From Massospora cicadina (taxonomy: Eukaryota > Entomophthoromycota > Entomophthoromycetes > Entomophthorales > Entomophthoraceae), in contig JAKSZP010014455.1 of NCBI GenBank assembly GCA_022478985.1, positions 1 to 64,000 of the forward strand: a stretch of 64,000 nt of DNA, in the 5' to 3' direction. Positions within the stretch are counted from its first letter, which is position 1, and every line of letters begins with the position of its first letter. Below the pieces are notes generated by a model. The model ran no database searches. It worked only from the letters and a program-made list of their open reading frames with translations, and had not been told where the DNA came from. Below, one piece after another: positions 1 to 11,388 of this stretch. The position numbers and the translations under genes were made by a program.

Positions 1-618
1 TTTCTGTTTTAGGTCTCTGGGATATCTGATGGAAGAATCCCTAACCTAATGAAGAAGACTATTTCAGGTAGAGATGTTATAGGGAAATTTAATGGCAACA
101 GCTGCTTTTTTATGGATGAGGCGCCAACCAAGGAAAAGGGTGCCAAATACCCCTATAAATTCCCTAATAACTCTATCAATAAAGTATAATTGATCAGTTC
201 ATAAAAGACCATACATCAGTTCTATTCAACTTCTTTAAATATTGTTGTGGTATGCAATAATCTTTGACTCTTTTGTGTGTATAAAGAGTAAGGATTAATT
301 ATCCTTAGAAGAGAAGCAGACCTTCGATGTGGATTTCAACCAACTCAGTTTGACAAGAACTTGGGCCAGAATCAATGAATCCAAGATTGAATTTAGTTCA
401 GCCGGAATAGGGAAGAAGTTCCTAAGTTTCAAATCAATATTTAGTAGATTATTCCAAGTTTAGCGTTGGACCACCTCTGGTTTATTTATTTAGCTAAGGA
501 TGATAGTCATCAAACTATTATCGCTCACAAATATCTATCAAGCAACACGTACTGTGCACATACCAAACCAGTGCAATTAATCTCTGGGAACAACTGTTAA
601 CGAAGTCAGAATTTAACA
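1..618 (+). repeat. LTR-like end of element J (partial)
   Basis: This stretch ends in AACA at 615-618 and is followed at once by a primer-binding-like motif also found after the LTRs of elements B and H. I therefore read it as the 3' part of a plus-strand LTR whose beginning lies before the window. No partner LTR is present to confirm it. It contains no coding sequence I recognise. Element A, on the opposite strand, stops about 40 bp after the motif, so J or a later deletion removed the end of A. Confidence 0.35.
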
Positions 619-633
619 TTTGGTGCTCACTAC
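619..633 (+). other. Putative primer-binding site of element J
   Basis: TTTGGTGCTCACTAC directly follows AACA. The same motif with one change each follows the 5' LTRs of B (6867) and H (41601). A primer-binding site should complement a tRNA 3' end, here ...GTAGTGAGCACCA. I cannot name the tRNA. Confidence 0.4.
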
Positions 634-669
634 AGAATTAGTAGAGTAGTCACCAGTTTTCAGATTTTA

Positions 670-755
670 ACGCCAACTCAACTCCACTGGGTCAGTCCCT
701 TCCAGGATATAAGATACTCAAGTCTTCTTCTTACCCAAAGGGAGGCTACTATCTC
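670..755 (-). pseudogene. Element A chromodomain remnant
   Basis: Minus-strand translation gives EIVAS, RRRLEYLISWKGL, the hallmark 'Y-L-x-x-W-K-G' strand of a chromodomain at the integrase C-terminus. Chromodomains of this class bind modified histone tails and steer integration to heterochromatin. The same segment in D reads RRRL*YLVS at 57.6 kb. It is cut off shortly after the WKG motif, where element J sequence starts. Confidence 0.6.
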
Positions 756-794
756 ATTCACTTCTCACTCTGGCGCATATCCACTTGATAAGCC

Positions 795-2060
795 TCATGA
801 GTCTCTGTGGGGGCCCTCAAACAACGTAAGCTTACTTTCATGGAAGAAAAAAAGAGCCAGAACAATCAAGGAAGATCCAATTTGTCTGAAGCATAGCCTC
901 GTTTCTGACAATGCGGTAATGGCCAATCTTCTCTGGTCCCGGCTTTTTACATGGCTGCTTGATAGGGATTTTTTAGCATCAATCATCACTAGATCCCTTC
1001 CTTGTACACAGGACCTGCCCATCTTTTCCCATCCACATTCTCCTTGTAAGATTTCATAGCCTCATCCAAGCTCATGTTCTACCCTGGTGTAACTTCTTGG
1101 TCATCTTTGCAAGTCCACCACTGCTTCTACCTTGGATTAACAACTGAGATTCATGTTGAAGGCGGGGTTAAAGACATAGTTGAAGAAGAACTTGGAATAA
1201 TAAATTGATGCATTTTGGACGTTGTTGTAGCTGGATTGTGCCATGAGGAAGAGGAAAACCTAATCTGAATGGTCCATGGTGGTGTAACACCGCAGAAACT
1301 GTTCCAAACACTGGTTCACTAGTTCAGCCTGTCCATCTGATTAAGTGTGATAGGCAGATGAATGGAGAAACGAATATGAATAGTCTTACACAACACTTTC
1401 TAAAAAGCAGAATAAAATTGGTCCCAATCACTATATATCTCTTGTGGGACCACATTAAGAGCAAACACGTGAGATACAAAGAGCCAAGCCATCTTTCCTG
1501 CGTATCTATGGCTCTGAAGGGGAAAAAGTGGTCGAACTTTATAAAATGGTCCACCACTACCATGATTGCATCATAACCATAAGATGCATGTACTCCATAA
1601 TAAGTCCACCAATACAGAAGTCTAAAGGCCCTTAAGCCTTTTGAACTGGTACCAACAACTCTGTGAAGGGCAAGTGATTTGCTTCATTTTATTGCAGACC
1701 AGGTACTGCTTACTACACCAGACAGCTGAACACCTAAGCCCTTATAATTGTAAATGCACTGGATTTGATATAGAGCCTTCGCTTTACCAGTATGGCCAAC
1801 GGTAATTTTTGTCATGATGGTCCCAGATGATTTTCAGGCAATATGATCCTGCGGGAACCCATAAGCGCCCCTGAAAATACACCATCTCATCAAACATGTG
1901 GCAACCCTAGGTAGTGTCATCCTGATTTAACTCACTCTTTGCGAGGACCATAGTATACTCAGCTGACAGAAGCTGTGAAAGGACTACCTTTCTGAATTCA
2001 CTATATTCCTCCACATTTTCAAGAGGAGCAAGTGCTGGCCCGTTGGCCGAGGGAGAGGAA
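795..2060 (-). pseudogene. Element A integrase
   Basis: Broken integrase. The piece at 1324-1563 starts MVVVDHFIKFDHFFPF, the conserved start of the catalytic core in chromovirus integrases. The piece at 795-1022 matches the C-terminal part of D integrase (VMIDAKK in A, VMLDAKN in D, then a region ending in TLFEGP). The HHCC zinc-binding region lies upstream on the minus strand between about 1.7 and 2.06 kb but is too decayed to place each ligand. The region would join retrotransposon cDNA to host DNA; this copy cannot. Confidence 0.75.
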
Positions 2061-2179
2061 AGTTAAGATACAATCTTACCCGGTGGAATCATAAAGTGGG
2101 TATTATGCATCTCTACTTTCTTATGATTGGGAGCCAGTGCAGAGTAGTAGCTCAAAGCATCCGCCAAACTATCATCTTT

Positions 2180-3465
2180 TCCTTAGTAACCTTATAAGAA
2201 AACGCAAATTGCGCAAGGGTCTCATGCCAGCGGGTTTTTCGTGGGGTTAAGAAATGAGGTGCATGGTATTACAGTAAGGCACGGTCTTCTGTTCAATGTG
2301 GAAGAGTTGGGAGGAGCCATGCAAGTGATGACGCCAATAGGTTGCGCCTTAGCCATTGCTAATAGCTCTTTATCATAAACGGCCTAATTTAAATCTGATA
2401 GAGGCATCTTCTTAAAAAATATCCCACTAGATTCTCTATTCCATCTTCGCCTACTTGTAATAGGGCCGCAGCTATGGCGAATTTGGAGGTATTTGAAGCA
2501 ACAATGGATTCTTTATTAGGGTCGACATGGCGAAGAAAAGAAGTGGTAAGAAAAGTACACTTTACTTCTTGGAAGGCATCCTCCAAAATGGGGGACAACT
2601 AAAGTACTTTAACCACACTTGCCTTATATAAAGGTGAGGCAACTTCAGAAAGAATTGGTGTGAATTCCATAAGGAACGTACAAGTCCCCAAAAAACTCCT
2701 CAATTCCTTAACTGAAGTTGGAGTGGGCCACTCACGAATTGCCTTCTCCTTGTCTGGAGTTATCATGTGCCCTTGTTTAAACATAACCTTTCCCAGAAAG
2801 GTTGCCTAGGACTTTAAAAATTCGCATTTACTTATTTTTAATGTGTTCAGCAGCCCTCAAGCGCTCACCATCTGCTGAAGGTGTACAGCATGGAACTCTT
2901 TGTGAGGGAAAAACCAAAATTTCATCCATGTAAGCTACCGCGCATACATATCATGCCTCCCAAAGCCACATCAATTTGGCATTAAAAGATAGCAGGGTTA
3001 TATTTTAAGCTCATAGGGAATAACCCAAAATTGGAAAATTCTTTTTCTGGTATGGAATGAGGTCAGCCACTCACAGCCCTTCTTGATCCGGATCTGAACG
3101 AAAGCATTTAGACAATCAAGTTTGGAGATTACTCTCGTCTTCTCCACATAAAGTGAAATCTGAGAGTCCAGTGGGATGGGATGCAATTCTGGTACAGTGA
3201 CGTTAAGATTCCTTTAATCTATGCATGGGCATAAGGTACCATCTGCCTTCTCCATAAAGAGAAGTGAGGAACACAAAGGGGAAGTTCGCTGAAAAATAGA
3301 ACCTTTGGATAACAGCTCCTTAACCCACACATCTAAGGCTACTTCCTCCCATACCTTCAAAGGATAAATTTGGGAAGATATATGCACCAAATAAACTGTG
3401 AGCTTAAACTCACAATCAAACTCTAAATGATATGAAAGTGTGTTGGCTGAAGCCACATCAAACAA
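2180..3465 (-). pseudogene. Element A reverse transcriptase and RNase H
   Basis: Four pieces in order on the minus strand. 3465-3214 holds the fingers with MEKADGTLCPCID (usual 'K-K-D-G-x-L-R-P-C-I-D-Y'). 3186-2998 has SKLDCLNAFVQIRIKKG and WVIPYELKI ('V-M-P-F-G-L'). About 2950-2900 reads YMDEILVF, so the YxDD active site carries D to E. 2784-2599 has GHMITPDKEKAIREWP and ELRSFLG. 2598-2389 begins RNase H with a 'VDPNKESIVASNTSKFAI' type segment whose first catalytic D is now N. Each piece is separated by a frameshift or stop, so the copy is dead. Confidence 0.85.
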
Positions 3466-3849
3466 AGATTCTAACCCTCCAAACAGGAAGTAGTTGAACC
3501 TTTACCAAGGACTTCAGAAACGAGGCAATACTGAGAGTGTGAATATTGGGCCAGTGGGTCAAATTCCCTGAAAGTTGGCTTCAGACAAAGGGGCAAGTAA
3601 CTTGTGACCACTCTTCAAAGTTAATAAATGGGATTTTCTTTTAAGTTGGTCCTGACATCAAACTTTCGCCACCACTCTACAACAAAAATGATGGGGCAAA
3701 AGAGGTTTTTGATAGCTTGGAAGTGGTCAGACAATTGATATGTGCCAACTTGATAGTCCACTAACCCCATGATTTTTAGCGTGGAAATACCTTGGGAAGC
3801 CCCTCCTCTTACCATACCACTTGTTAAATAACTCAGCTCAAGGTAGTCG

Positions 3850-3935
3850 GTAGATCTTGGTAATTAAATTTTCAGAAGCTCCAGCATCCACCAGAATGGT
3901 AGTGCTGATTTTCCCTAAAGGGGATGGAAGGGTAA
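3850..3935 (-). pseudogene. Element A aspartic protease remnant
   Basis: Minus strand reads TTILVDAGASENLI, the retropepsin active-site loop with the T of D-T-G changed to A. D has TTILVDTRASENF at 54.45 kb, with G changed to R. Only the first active-site region is recognisable. It precedes a segment (3815-3621) containing GLVDYQVGTYQLSDHFQAIK that also has a D counterpart. Confidence 0.5.
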
Positions 3936-3939
3936 CAAT

Positions 3940-4704
3940 TAATAAAAAAAATAACCCGAATGACCTTATTTATAGAAGAAAACACCAACACTTCACCACC
4001 AAACTCTTCTTCATGGTCTAGCGTACCCCCAGGGTACGTTTCTGAATCAAAGGATGGAGAGGATTTTTGGCCACTATTACTAATGAGGCCACATATCCCA
4101 CCATATCCTCAGCAACTGCTTAAAGGTTTTTGGATTGTAGTTGTATTATCTTCTCCACCTCCTGGTTTCCGCATATGCTGGTTGTGCTCAAGCGTGGGTT
4201 CTATGGGGTGATCTGATAACTGAAATGGGTTACATATCTGAGCCTTAAGAGAAAATATATGGCTCAGTAGTATATATTAGAACGTTATAATAAAACGTGT
4301 TTTGGGCTGTAAATGACTTTATGCCCATTTTGACAACAGGTTGTACGATATTATCCAAGTCCAAAACCACCATGCACTTCTTTGATGATCCTGCCTACAC
4401 CATACAAACGTGGTGTCAAAAAATGATTTGTGGGTGTCAATTTTATTTAATTCATTGGAAAGTAAGGGAATTACAACTCTTGGATTGTGAAGCATCTGTA
4501 TCAACCAGGTACGGACAATAAGGGTGAATACATTCCAGTTAGGATGCAAGAATAATGATAGAATGCTCTAAACCTCAGCAAAATGCAAAAACAGTGGTGA
4601 GCCCCACTGCAGCCATGGCCACCAGCTGGCACATACCGTTTGCACTTTATGAAAGTCCACACAGAAATGTCCGTGCAAATAAAGTTTAGGGGTTGGTCGT
4701 TTAA
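3940..4704 (-). pseudogene. Element A region between 5' LTR and protease (gag-like)
   Basis: About 760 bp between the LTR and protease. The minus-strand piece 4549-4319 (FTLIVRTWLIQMLHNPR...) aligns with D at 53.8 kb (LLAHTWRIGCFAIQ...), so the stretch was probably coding and is conserved between copies. By position it would be the later part of gag. No CCHC zinc knuckle is visible. Confidence 0.3.
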
Positions 4705-5593
4705 TGTCAAGAGAGATTTATAACTCTCCAGTTCACCACCTTGGCGGTGCAAAAAACACTGGACCAAAGCATGGGAACTCATCGTCAGAGTGAACATATA
4801 AGTAGCCCATAAGAGGGAGCTGGAGCTAAGGTGACATAAGCTTAGGTGTGTAGGACGGTAAAGATAATAATAGAACGAGCAAACAGCAAAACTTGGCTAT
4901 CCCCAATTATTAGTTCATAATTAAGGTTTGTATAGGATAGAGTGCACGGGTGACCTGGTTTGGAGGAAACCAGGTAGGCCAGCAATGTACCTGAGGCTGT
5001 ACCTAATTTACAGGAAAAAAACTGGCTAATACATTGCAAGGCCTCCTCAAATAGGTCTGAGCACATGTATGCCCAAGTCAACATATAGAAAAACGTAAAA
5101 ATGGCTATTTGTTTTATTGGGAAAACAACTAACGAGAAATGTATCTTAAGCAAACATAATTAAGCCAACTTGGGGAAATAATGGATTGGTGAAAGTGGCA
5201 TTAAGCCTAAGTGCACCAATAGATGCACTCTTCCATCCAAAAAATATAGCATACTACAAAACTGACATTCCTCTAGTGATTGATTGTAGTTGAAACATGA
5301 ATGAGCTCACAATTTCATAAATATAATTGGTTTTGAACCCAATTAACCGATTAACCAGATTGTGCTGTCATTTTTTACCATATAGCTTGTCCATTTTAAT
5401 GCAAGAGCCTAAACAAGGGGCTGAGAATTTTTCACCTCACTTGTGCCAACCTGGGCATACCTGACCTATAATCAGCGTTGGTCCAAGGTGTGCTTGAGAT
5501 CAAGAAGAGCCTGAATTTTAACTTTATGGACCTCCTGCCACCCAACCTTGTTCTTGATGTTGGTGCCTTCTATCAGGTCATGTAAACATGACG
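4705..5593 (-). repeat. 5' LTR of element A (A/D family, 889 bp)
   Basis: Minus-strand LTR starting at 5593 with the family palindrome GTCATGTTTACATGAC (first A of the complement mutated) and ending at 4705 in ...CTCTCTTGACA. It aligns along its length with the D LTRs (52769-53652 and 57876-61198) and the solo LTR 39623-40458. The start translates as DLIEGTNIKNK, then DLKHTLDQR, a protein-like segment shared by the family. It supplies the uninterrupted reference for the insertion at 58620-61054: its 'CACAC' corresponds to the duplicated CATAC. Confidence 0.85.
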
Positions 5594-6199
5594 GTAAAGG
5601 TGTTTGTCATCACCATTTTTAATATAAAAGATTGGATTGCCTTTAACAGAGCGCACAAAATAGAGCTGTCTGAGGATAATTGTTTTTTAAACAAAGAAAA
5701 GATTAAAACAGTATTATACTATTAAATTGATTTTTATGCATCAGTTAAAGTGAGGTTTCCAAGAATTTTGTGGTACTATGTTTACTCTTATATAAAATTA
5801 ATGTTTTTAAAATCCTCTTATAAAATTTTGGTATTATTTTTATAAAAGTAAAATAGGGTTGTATTATGTAGATATTTAAACAATAAAGTTATTTTTATAA
5901 TACATAGTTTAATAAAGATATATTGTTGGCTTTTTTGATTTATCAGCTTCTTGCATATCTGATAGCTATCTAGTATATTACTATATTATTGCCATCCTTT
6001 TTACAAAAAAAGGGAAGATAATCAGATAAACACTTGTTGAAACATAATATTTTAACCAAAAACTATTAAGTATAAAATTATCTTTCTATTTGAGGTAGAC
6101 AAATTTTAAGTATTTAAAACTTACTAAATTAATAACTTTTGCTCTATACTATAGGGTAAATTTAATTAACAGATATTGCATTTTGTATGATGAACCATT
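5594..6199. other. AT-rich spacer
   Basis: Very AT-rich sequence with no ORF or repeat I can name. The beginning of the element B LTR may reach back to about 6100, since weak similarity to 9.24-9.33 kb can be followed there. Confidence 0.4.
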
Positions 6200-6866
6200 C
6201 AATTTTTATCATAATTTAATTTACTAAAATCTTTACTTTTTGCCAAGGGTTCTCTATCAGCCCCTTGTCGTCAATGCCAATCTGTATAATTAGTTTATGG
6301 AAGATTGCCTTGACGCCAATGTCAATCTGTGAGATTAATCTACTAGTGTTATCCTTGCCTCCGCGCTCAATTTTATAATCAACTATTAATTAGTTGAATT
6401 AAAATTACTTTTATTTTTCTCTGGCCAGCAAAAAGGATAGCTACCAAGGAGTGATTTTTATTCTACTGACAATATCCCTCAATAAAACACTTATTATCAA
6501 TTTATGAGGCTTTACAGCATTGTAAATTCAAATCTCTTCTTTATTACTATATATTCTCCCTTGTCCCTAAGATGGCGTAAAACTATCCCTGAAAGTTTAG
6601 TATCCCCGCAATTCAGGGCCAATGGTTTTTACTATTTTCTAAAAAGTTATGCACTGCTCAATATTCTCCATTATAGTTTATAGTAATGAGGGTTGCAAGG
6701 TTGAAGGGACCTCTTCTATCATCTAGCTAAATATAGCTTAAAAATAATATATTGTACAATTAGATATAGATTTTTGGGTCACTGTCACCAATCATTTTCC
6801 TTATTTTATTATAAGTATTTACCTACATGTGCAGTTGTAAATCAATTTTAAGCGCTGATTGCAACA
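6200..6866 (+). repeat. 5' LTR of element B
   Basis: Aligns with 9330-10014: shared blocks include AAGGATAGCT, a TAAGATGG(C/T)GTAAAAC block, AATTC(A/T)GGGCCAA and a common end GCAACA. The left edge is approximate. Confidence 0.65.
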
Positions 6867-6881
6867 TTTGGTCCTCACTAC
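6867..6881 (+). other. Putative primer-binding site of element B
   Basis: TTTGGTCCTCACTAC immediately after the LTR; differs by one base from the motif at 619 (element J). Confidence 0.45.
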
Positions 6882-9329
6882 AAATGCATCTTTGATAATC
6901 TAGCTTCTGTTATAGCAACTCAAAATGCATACTCTGATGACAATTAACATGCTGATCTGCCATGTGTTTTGTATGAAAGCCAATTATGGGGAGGGTCTTA
7001 CAATTTTTAGTCCAATGGGCCTACTTTATGATGCATATCAATTTAATGAGGAATTTTTTAAAAAACCGCGCCACCTTAGCAGCCTGAATCTACAAGTAAA
7101 GGGAGAAGCTACTATTAAAAATCTATTTTTGGAGCTGAACATTTTATGGATCCTAGTTCAATTCCAGGGGTTAGAAATACAGGATTGAAGTTCTCATTTA
7201 GTTAAGGAAGCTCAAAAATATACAACAGATCAGCAAACTTTGTTAGTGTAGTTAAGAAAATATAACAAGACATTCAAAAAGCCATTTATAAGTGTAGACA
7301 GGGGCAAAGTCTTGACTAATTTTAGGATTCTATTTTAATGACCATATAGAGGCATATGTGTCGAATTTGCCTAATGTATTAACTGCTGTATCTCTATCTG
7401 CCACTATTTCTGATGGCTACCTTTTAGCCCGCCACGACGGCTGCCACTTTTGTGAGTATAACCCCTCAAGAGGCCAATATTGATTGCTCTTGGAATTTGT
7501 TGCTATGTACCCAAGTAATTTTAATAACCTACCAAGATTTGATAGGCCTGGATATATCCATACCTTCATACAGATATTTGGAATCACCATTTTAAAACAC
7601 TAGTGACTGTCTATGTTGGCCACATTAATGAATTACTGAATTCATATAGTCAGGATTTAGAATTGCTGATAATAACTGAAGTTTGAATGTCATACTTTAA
7701 GACCAAAATATGTACTAATGATGAGTTTGATTGGTGGGTCTGAAAATAGGATGGAGAATCACCTTCCTGTCTGCACCCAAGTTGGCAAAGAAGTTTTGGC
7801 CTTTTCCAATTGCTTTTACTATGAGGATCAAGTATTGTATGGGCTCCAGGTTTTAAGTCGTTATTATGCTAAGATTGCTTTTTGCCACACCTGCAAGCTC
7901 TAAAATGAATTGTATCAGCTAATAATACCCATTTTTGAATTTTGTACTTCATCACGTAGATTAAAAAGTACCTCCAGGGCTTCCCCATTAAATCAGGTGC
8001 CACTTATACCAAGCCTTCTAAGAAGAATTTTAAAACACATTATTTTACCATGACTTTAAACAATGAGGCAGGAATTTTCTGGCGAAATAGAAAAGTAATT
8101 TTTTTTATTTCCACCGATGTTTAAAATCCTAGGTAAAATTTAATCAAAAGTGAATGTGCCTTATCAGTGGAACATAGAATAAACTGTAGAAAAAGAGTTT
8201 GCTATGTCTCCGCGGCCACAGGTGAATTATGACTTATTAAATTACTTAAATCAAGCAGATACTCTTGAAGTTCATGCGCTTACCAGCATGAATAATAATG
8301 CTTTATGTACTTATGGTGATATAGGCGTAGAATATACCAGTGCAGACAATTGTGGACAGTGGGACATTCATCAACATAGTTACAATAATGTTTATGAAAA
8401 AACTTGAGACTTTACCCAATATTGCTTATTGCAAATAATATGGCACTGTGGGACATAGCACAAGAACCTCATTGGGAGTAAACTCCTTGTCACTGGGGTT
8501 TAAAAAAAGAGTATTGTCTGCTCAAGCCACCTTTTTACCTCATGACAACTATAAAAACTATTTGTTGCCTCGTCCTGAGGACGTATGAACTTAAAGCCAA
8601 TTTTGAAAACTATATTTTAAATGTAGGAGGATATTAATTTTATTGTATTATACCTAGGAATTCTCAGATGAGGAATGTGGCCTGGTGGATGCAATATCTG
8701 AGAATTCTGCTGAAACCACTAAAATTACTTACCCACACCTAGTAAGACTACATATTATTTGCCAGGTATGTACTGTATATACTAGTGGACAATGTGTATA
8801 CCGTGGCCATGTGGCTTCCCAGAGCTAATGAAGTTAAATATACTTCCCTGTTTGAGCCTACTTATTAACTTTCCTTAATTGTGAATTTTGAGTCAAGTGA
8901 GAATATTATCCACATGGAATAGCATAAAGGTTGTAAAAGCTCCATAAAATTACCTCTGCATATTCCAAAGTACAAAGGAATTACCCTCAATTTTGGACAA
9001 GATAGTACTATTTAACCTGACTGCAAAGCCCTTGTCAGAACAGGTTTTTATTACAAATGCCTGATGCTTGTATGGTAAATTCATTCTGACAATCAGATGA
9101 TCCAAAAGGATCCTATTTCCTCCAGTGGTGCTATTTATCCTTACCAAAATAGAGATTAAACTCTCCTTGGAAAACACCTACTCTTACTCAGTGCCCATCA
9201 AAAAATATCATATTAATGCTTATGTTTATGTGTTGCCTGGCTAATGGCTTTATCTTTATTATCATATGACACTCACTCAGTGTCTGCTTAAATATATGGT
9301 CATATGGAGGAAAAACTTGCAATTAATCT
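6882..9329 (+). pseudogene. Element B internal region, unrecognised
   Basis: Contains short open stretches at 6925-7188 (87 aa), 7718-7903 (61 aa) and 8204-8407 (67 aa, starting MSPRPQVNYDLLNYL) and a longer interrupted frame near 7.1-7.3 kb reading EHFMDPSSIPG and VVKKI*QDIQKAIYKCRQG. By place the first part could be gag-like. I recognise no family and found no RT or integrase motif. A 12 bp inverted repeat (GAATTCTCAGAT) occurs at 8658-8669 and 8696-8707. Confidence 0.3.
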
Positions 9330-10014
9330 AACTATCATTCAATTTTATATCTCATTTTTCTTTTACTTAAATCTTTAATTTTAAACGAAATGTTTAACTA
9401 CTCATGCCTTGATACTAATGTTAATCAGTTGAATGGGTTATGACGGATTTTTTCAACTAGAATTTTAATCTTCCAGATTAAGTTACAGCGGATTATTTTT
9501 CCTTTGAATCCACTTTTAATATGAAGCTATTATTTGATTAGATTATATTACTTTGATTTTCTCAGGGCCAAAACAAGGATAGCTGCTGAGGTTTGAGTTT
9601 TTACCACCCCACTGGCAATACTCCGCAGTCCAGGTATTAATGATTTACAAGGCATTATGCCAATACACATTCAAATCACTATTTTATCTTTGTTTTATCA
9701 CTTTTTCCTTAAGATGGTGTAAAACATCTTTAAAGGTTTTATTGGTCCCAGAATTCTGGGCCAAAATCTTCTACCATTTTCAATAATAATTATGTACTTC
9801 CCAGTATTCTTCAGTATAGAGAATGATAGAAGAAGTTGCAATGTTTAGATGATCTTTTCTAATATCTAGATAATTACAACAAGTATAATAAAACCTTACA
9901 CAACTATGTATTATCTATCTATAAAGTCACTGTCATCAAACAGTTACCTTATTTTTATTATATTATTTAACTACCTGTGCTGATGTAATTTGAGACTAAG
10001 CGCCAAATGCAACA
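9330..10014 (+). repeat. 3' LTR of element B
   Basis: Diverged direct repeat of the 5' LTR, ending GCAACA at 10014. No clear polypurine tract precedes it. Confidence 0.65.
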
Positions 10015-10190
10015 GCAAAATATTGAGAAATCTCTCTTTTTTTAAAATTTCAGATTTATGTTCATTAAATATTAATAAATATAGACTAAAGTCATACAAC
10101 ATGCTTAAGGTCTACTTTACTAAGTATATAGCTTGTAAATCTATGTCTAAATAACATACAGATTTAATCTACAGTATATATTTAAGAAAT
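10015..10190. other. AT-rich spacer with left TSD of F1
   Basis: Unassigned AT-rich sequence. Its last 18 bases, AGTATATATTTAAGAAAT (10173-10190), are the left target-site duplication of retroposon F1; the right copy is at 23392-23410. Confidence 0.6.
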
Positions 10191-10254
10191 TTAAATTTTT
10201 TTGAGGTATGCTAACCAGGGTTGGGCAATACCAATAAACAAAGAGCAAAAGAAC

Positions 10255-10287
10255 CAAACAAACAAACAAACAAACAAACAAACAAAC
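10255..10287 (+). repeat. (CAAA)8 microsatellite
   Basis: 33 bp of perfect CAAA repeats in the F1 tail. The LINE target-site duplication starts inside it. Confidence 0.95.
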
Positions 10288-10294
10288 GGAATGA

Positions 10295-10636
10295 CTAAAT
10301 TTATTGTGGGGAAGGCTGACCAGGGGATGGACACTTCTAATAAGACATCAAAGAAAATGAAGCACAGTATTAGAAGGGCACCCCAGAGAAGCTAAATCTG
10401 TCTACTGTTGCCAGCGGGAACGCTACTACTGGGAGAGGGGGGAACATGTATAGGGGCTGGAACCACGATTGAGTATGTGTGGAGGAAGGGGTCAGAGTTG
10501 ATGAACCAAACTGGGAACCAGGAGGAGACCAACTGATGGCGACGCGGTGGGAGGTTTCCAAACATCCACACTTGAAAGTGGTCCACTAAGTGCGACCAGA
10601 ACTGGTGTACAACTTCTGGGAGGGTGGGGGTGGAGC
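10295..10636 (-). pseudogene. LINE(-) 3' end and 3' UTR
   Basis: Last part of ORF2 and the 3' UTR, separated from the rest by element C. Minus strand ends GTCCATCCCCTGGTCAGCC, then TTCCCCACAATAAATTT. The same tail ends LINE(+) at 41.2 kb and, in a variant form, all family F copies. That shared tail is presumably what the LINE RT recognises to start target-primed reverse transcription. Confidence 0.85.
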
Positions 10637-11388
10637 TGTAAGTCCTGGGGAACGTCCTCTGGGTGTTGATCAGGCCATTTTCCCATTTCCAAGCAAGAAG
10701 GCACCAAAGAAGATGACTGTGCCCCTTTTTACTCAGGGCGATCTCACTCACATGGTAGATGAGTGCTGGGTAACAGCCCTCCCACTTTGGATACTGCTCC
10801 CAGTACCCACACTATCCTCAGTAGAAATGCTATGGGGAATCAGAGAAATCTGCAGTGAGATCACCAAAATGAAATTGATCATAACCAATTTGAGAGTCAA
10901 TCAGACCGATGCTCAGATTTTAATGGTCAAAAAAGGTATGAAGACTGATTTATCAGCCAGAATGCCCAATGGTTGCAATTTGGTTAATATGACTATTGGA
11001 AAAATCTCCCCTCTCCCAAACCTGTCAGGCATCAGCCCCTAATGTGCAGGTAATAGCTCCGGACACCAATGATGAGGTTCTGAAGCAGCCTGCTGAAAAA
11101 TCAGGTGTTGTGCCTGACGCCATGCCATGGACTGAAAAATTGATTCAGCGACTGAGCATGGGCGGGTTTGGCGTCCTGAACCCATTCCCAATAAAATGGG
11201 CCCACCCCTACTTGGGGTGGCCTTGGGGGATTCCCGCTTCTCGTCAAGCTAAATGCTGTCATGCCAACCGTCAGAAACATAGCCAAGCCTTGGTTCAGAC
11301 ATTCGAGGTCAAACTGACAGCAACTTGGCCTGCTGCCAAATTTTTCAACAACAGTTCTCAGGGAACTAACCTGCCCATTTCCAAATAA
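10637..11388 (+). pseudogene. Protein-like ORF inside the C-family 5' LTR
   Basis: Frame 1 (to 11042) carries KKAPKKMTVPLFTQGDL, then THMVDECWVTALPL and EICSEITKMKLI. After one frameshift the reading continues to 11388 with APDTNDEVLKQPAEK and FGVLNPFPIKWAHPYLGWP. The same protein-like text recurs in the 3' LTR and in minus-strand LTRs at 43.6, 48.6, 59.1 and 60.8 kb, with 'VVDERWV' as the most stable core. I do not recognise the family. Because C has no gag elsewhere, it may be a gag-like protein encoded in the LTR; alternatively it is the tail of pol reading into U3. The ATG at codon MTVPL (MAIPL in other copies) is the best start candidate. Confidence 0.5.

Larger units (their letters stand above)
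669..5593 (-). mobile_element. Element A: truncated chromodomain Ty3/gypsy retrotransposon
   Basis: Reading the minus strand from 5593: 5' LTR, a gag-like region, aspartic protease, reverse transcriptase, RNase H, integrase, and the start of a chromodomain, where homology stops near 669. The 3' LTR and the end of the chromodomain are missing. Domain order is that of a chromovirus. The coding region is broken by many stops and shifts. Element D (52.8-61.2 kb, plus strand) is a close relative with matching LTR, pol and chromodomain, so A and D are two copies of one family in opposite orientation. Confidence 0.85.
6200..10014 (+). mobile_element. Element B: LTR retrotransposon-like element without recognisable pol
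   Basis: Two diverged direct repeats (about 6200-6866 and 9330-10014) both end in AACA and flank 2.4 kb of internal sequence. The first is followed by a primer-binding-like motif. This is the architecture of an LTR retroelement on the plus strand. I see no protease, RT, RNase H or integrase motif in any plus frame, so it is either a non-autonomous element or very decayed. Left boundary and TSD could not be fixed; right flank begins GCAAA. Confidence 0.65.

Noticed and set aside
4842..5153. 103 aa hydrophobic ORF as a membrane protein gene
   Set aside because: It is the middle of the A LTR; the counterpart in D (58427-58619) is open too, so it may belong to the LTR-borne reading, but not to a host gene.
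10255..10287. CAAA repeat as a possible CRISPR or regulatory array
   Set aside because: Perfect tetranucleotide repeat without spacers; a plain microsatellite in a retroposon tail.
10590..11042. 150 aa ORF taken as an ordinary host gene
   Set aside because: It starts in the LINE(-) 3' region, crosses the GGAGC duplication and continues in the C LTR; the first 16 codons are chance.
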